A program made the translations under genes and the position numbers. A stretch of 23,485 nt of DNA from JALYXS01 sp051003795 (lineage in GTDB: Bacteria; Acidobacteriota; Terriglobia; Bryobacterales; Bryobacteraceae), in assembly GCA_051003795.1 (NCBI GenBank), contig JBPCKZ010000024.1, positions 1-23,485 of the forward strand, read 5' to 3'. Under the pieces are notes generated by a model. That model saw only the letters and a list, made by a program, of their open reading frames with translations. It ran no database searches and was not told the origin of the DNA. Positions 23,462 to 23,485 of the stretch are shown here, in pieces (position 1 is the first letter of the stretch; each line of letters begins with the position of its first letter).

Positions 23462-23485
23462 CTTCCCGCACGCCTGGACGGTTGG

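Overview
The window reads as a contiguous piece of a chromosome from a Gram-negative (diderm), aerobic, high-GC bacterium. The best guess is an Acidobacteriota of the Solibacter/Bryobacter type. This placement is inference from gene style: secreted DUF4159 and FG-GAP/VCBS proteins, many TPR proteins, frequent TTG starts, LptD plus POTRA proteins, and an oxygen-dependent protoporphyrinogen oxidase. No rRNA, tRNA, CRISPR array or intact insertion sequence was seen.

Layout. (1) 1-1530: the last 24 codons of a serine-recombinase-like gene (+) face the broken 3' end of a TPR/glycosyltransferase-like gene (-). That gene follows a secreted DUF4159 gene in the same frame with no spacing. (2) 1592-2314: a TrmJ-type RNA methyltransferase (+). 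(3) 2326-6744 (-): an outer-membrane biogenesis group of lptD, a translationally coupled unknown gene, and a secreted protein made only of POTRA-like domains. (4) 6829-8615 (+): a zinc-ribbon/RDD membrane protein and a radical SAM protein of the spore-photolyase-like/Rv2578c type, divergent from lptD across an 84-bp gap rich in inverted repeats. (5) 8720-10077: a MOSC-domain gene (-) and decayed FG-GAP/VCBS remnants, the only accessory-looking stretch apart from the left edge. (6) 10078-12559 (-): methyltransferase, yraN, galT and a DUF2059 protein. (7) 12592-13392 (+): an outer-membrane beta-barrel protein. (8) 13414-22504 (-): one long run of same-strand genes, rimP-nusA-infB-ylxP(DUF503)-rbfA-apbE-hemE-hemG. 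It has a clear promoter and an intrinsic-terminator hairpin in the rimP leader. (9) 22616-23461 (+): a TPR protein.

How the genes fit together. The rimP-to-rbfA block makes 30S maturation, translation initiation and transcription elongation factors, and it runs on into flavin transfer (apbE) and late heme synthesis (hemE, hemG). The lptD block concerns lipopolysaccharide export and outer-membrane protein assembly. Most of the window is ordinary core genome. The points most worth a second look are the rimP-leader attenuator, the POTRA-only protein and the unknown gene coupled to lptD, the recombinase/glycosyltransferase junction at the left edge, and the palindrome between ylxP and rbfA. I did not find a convincing new multi-gene defence or mobile system.
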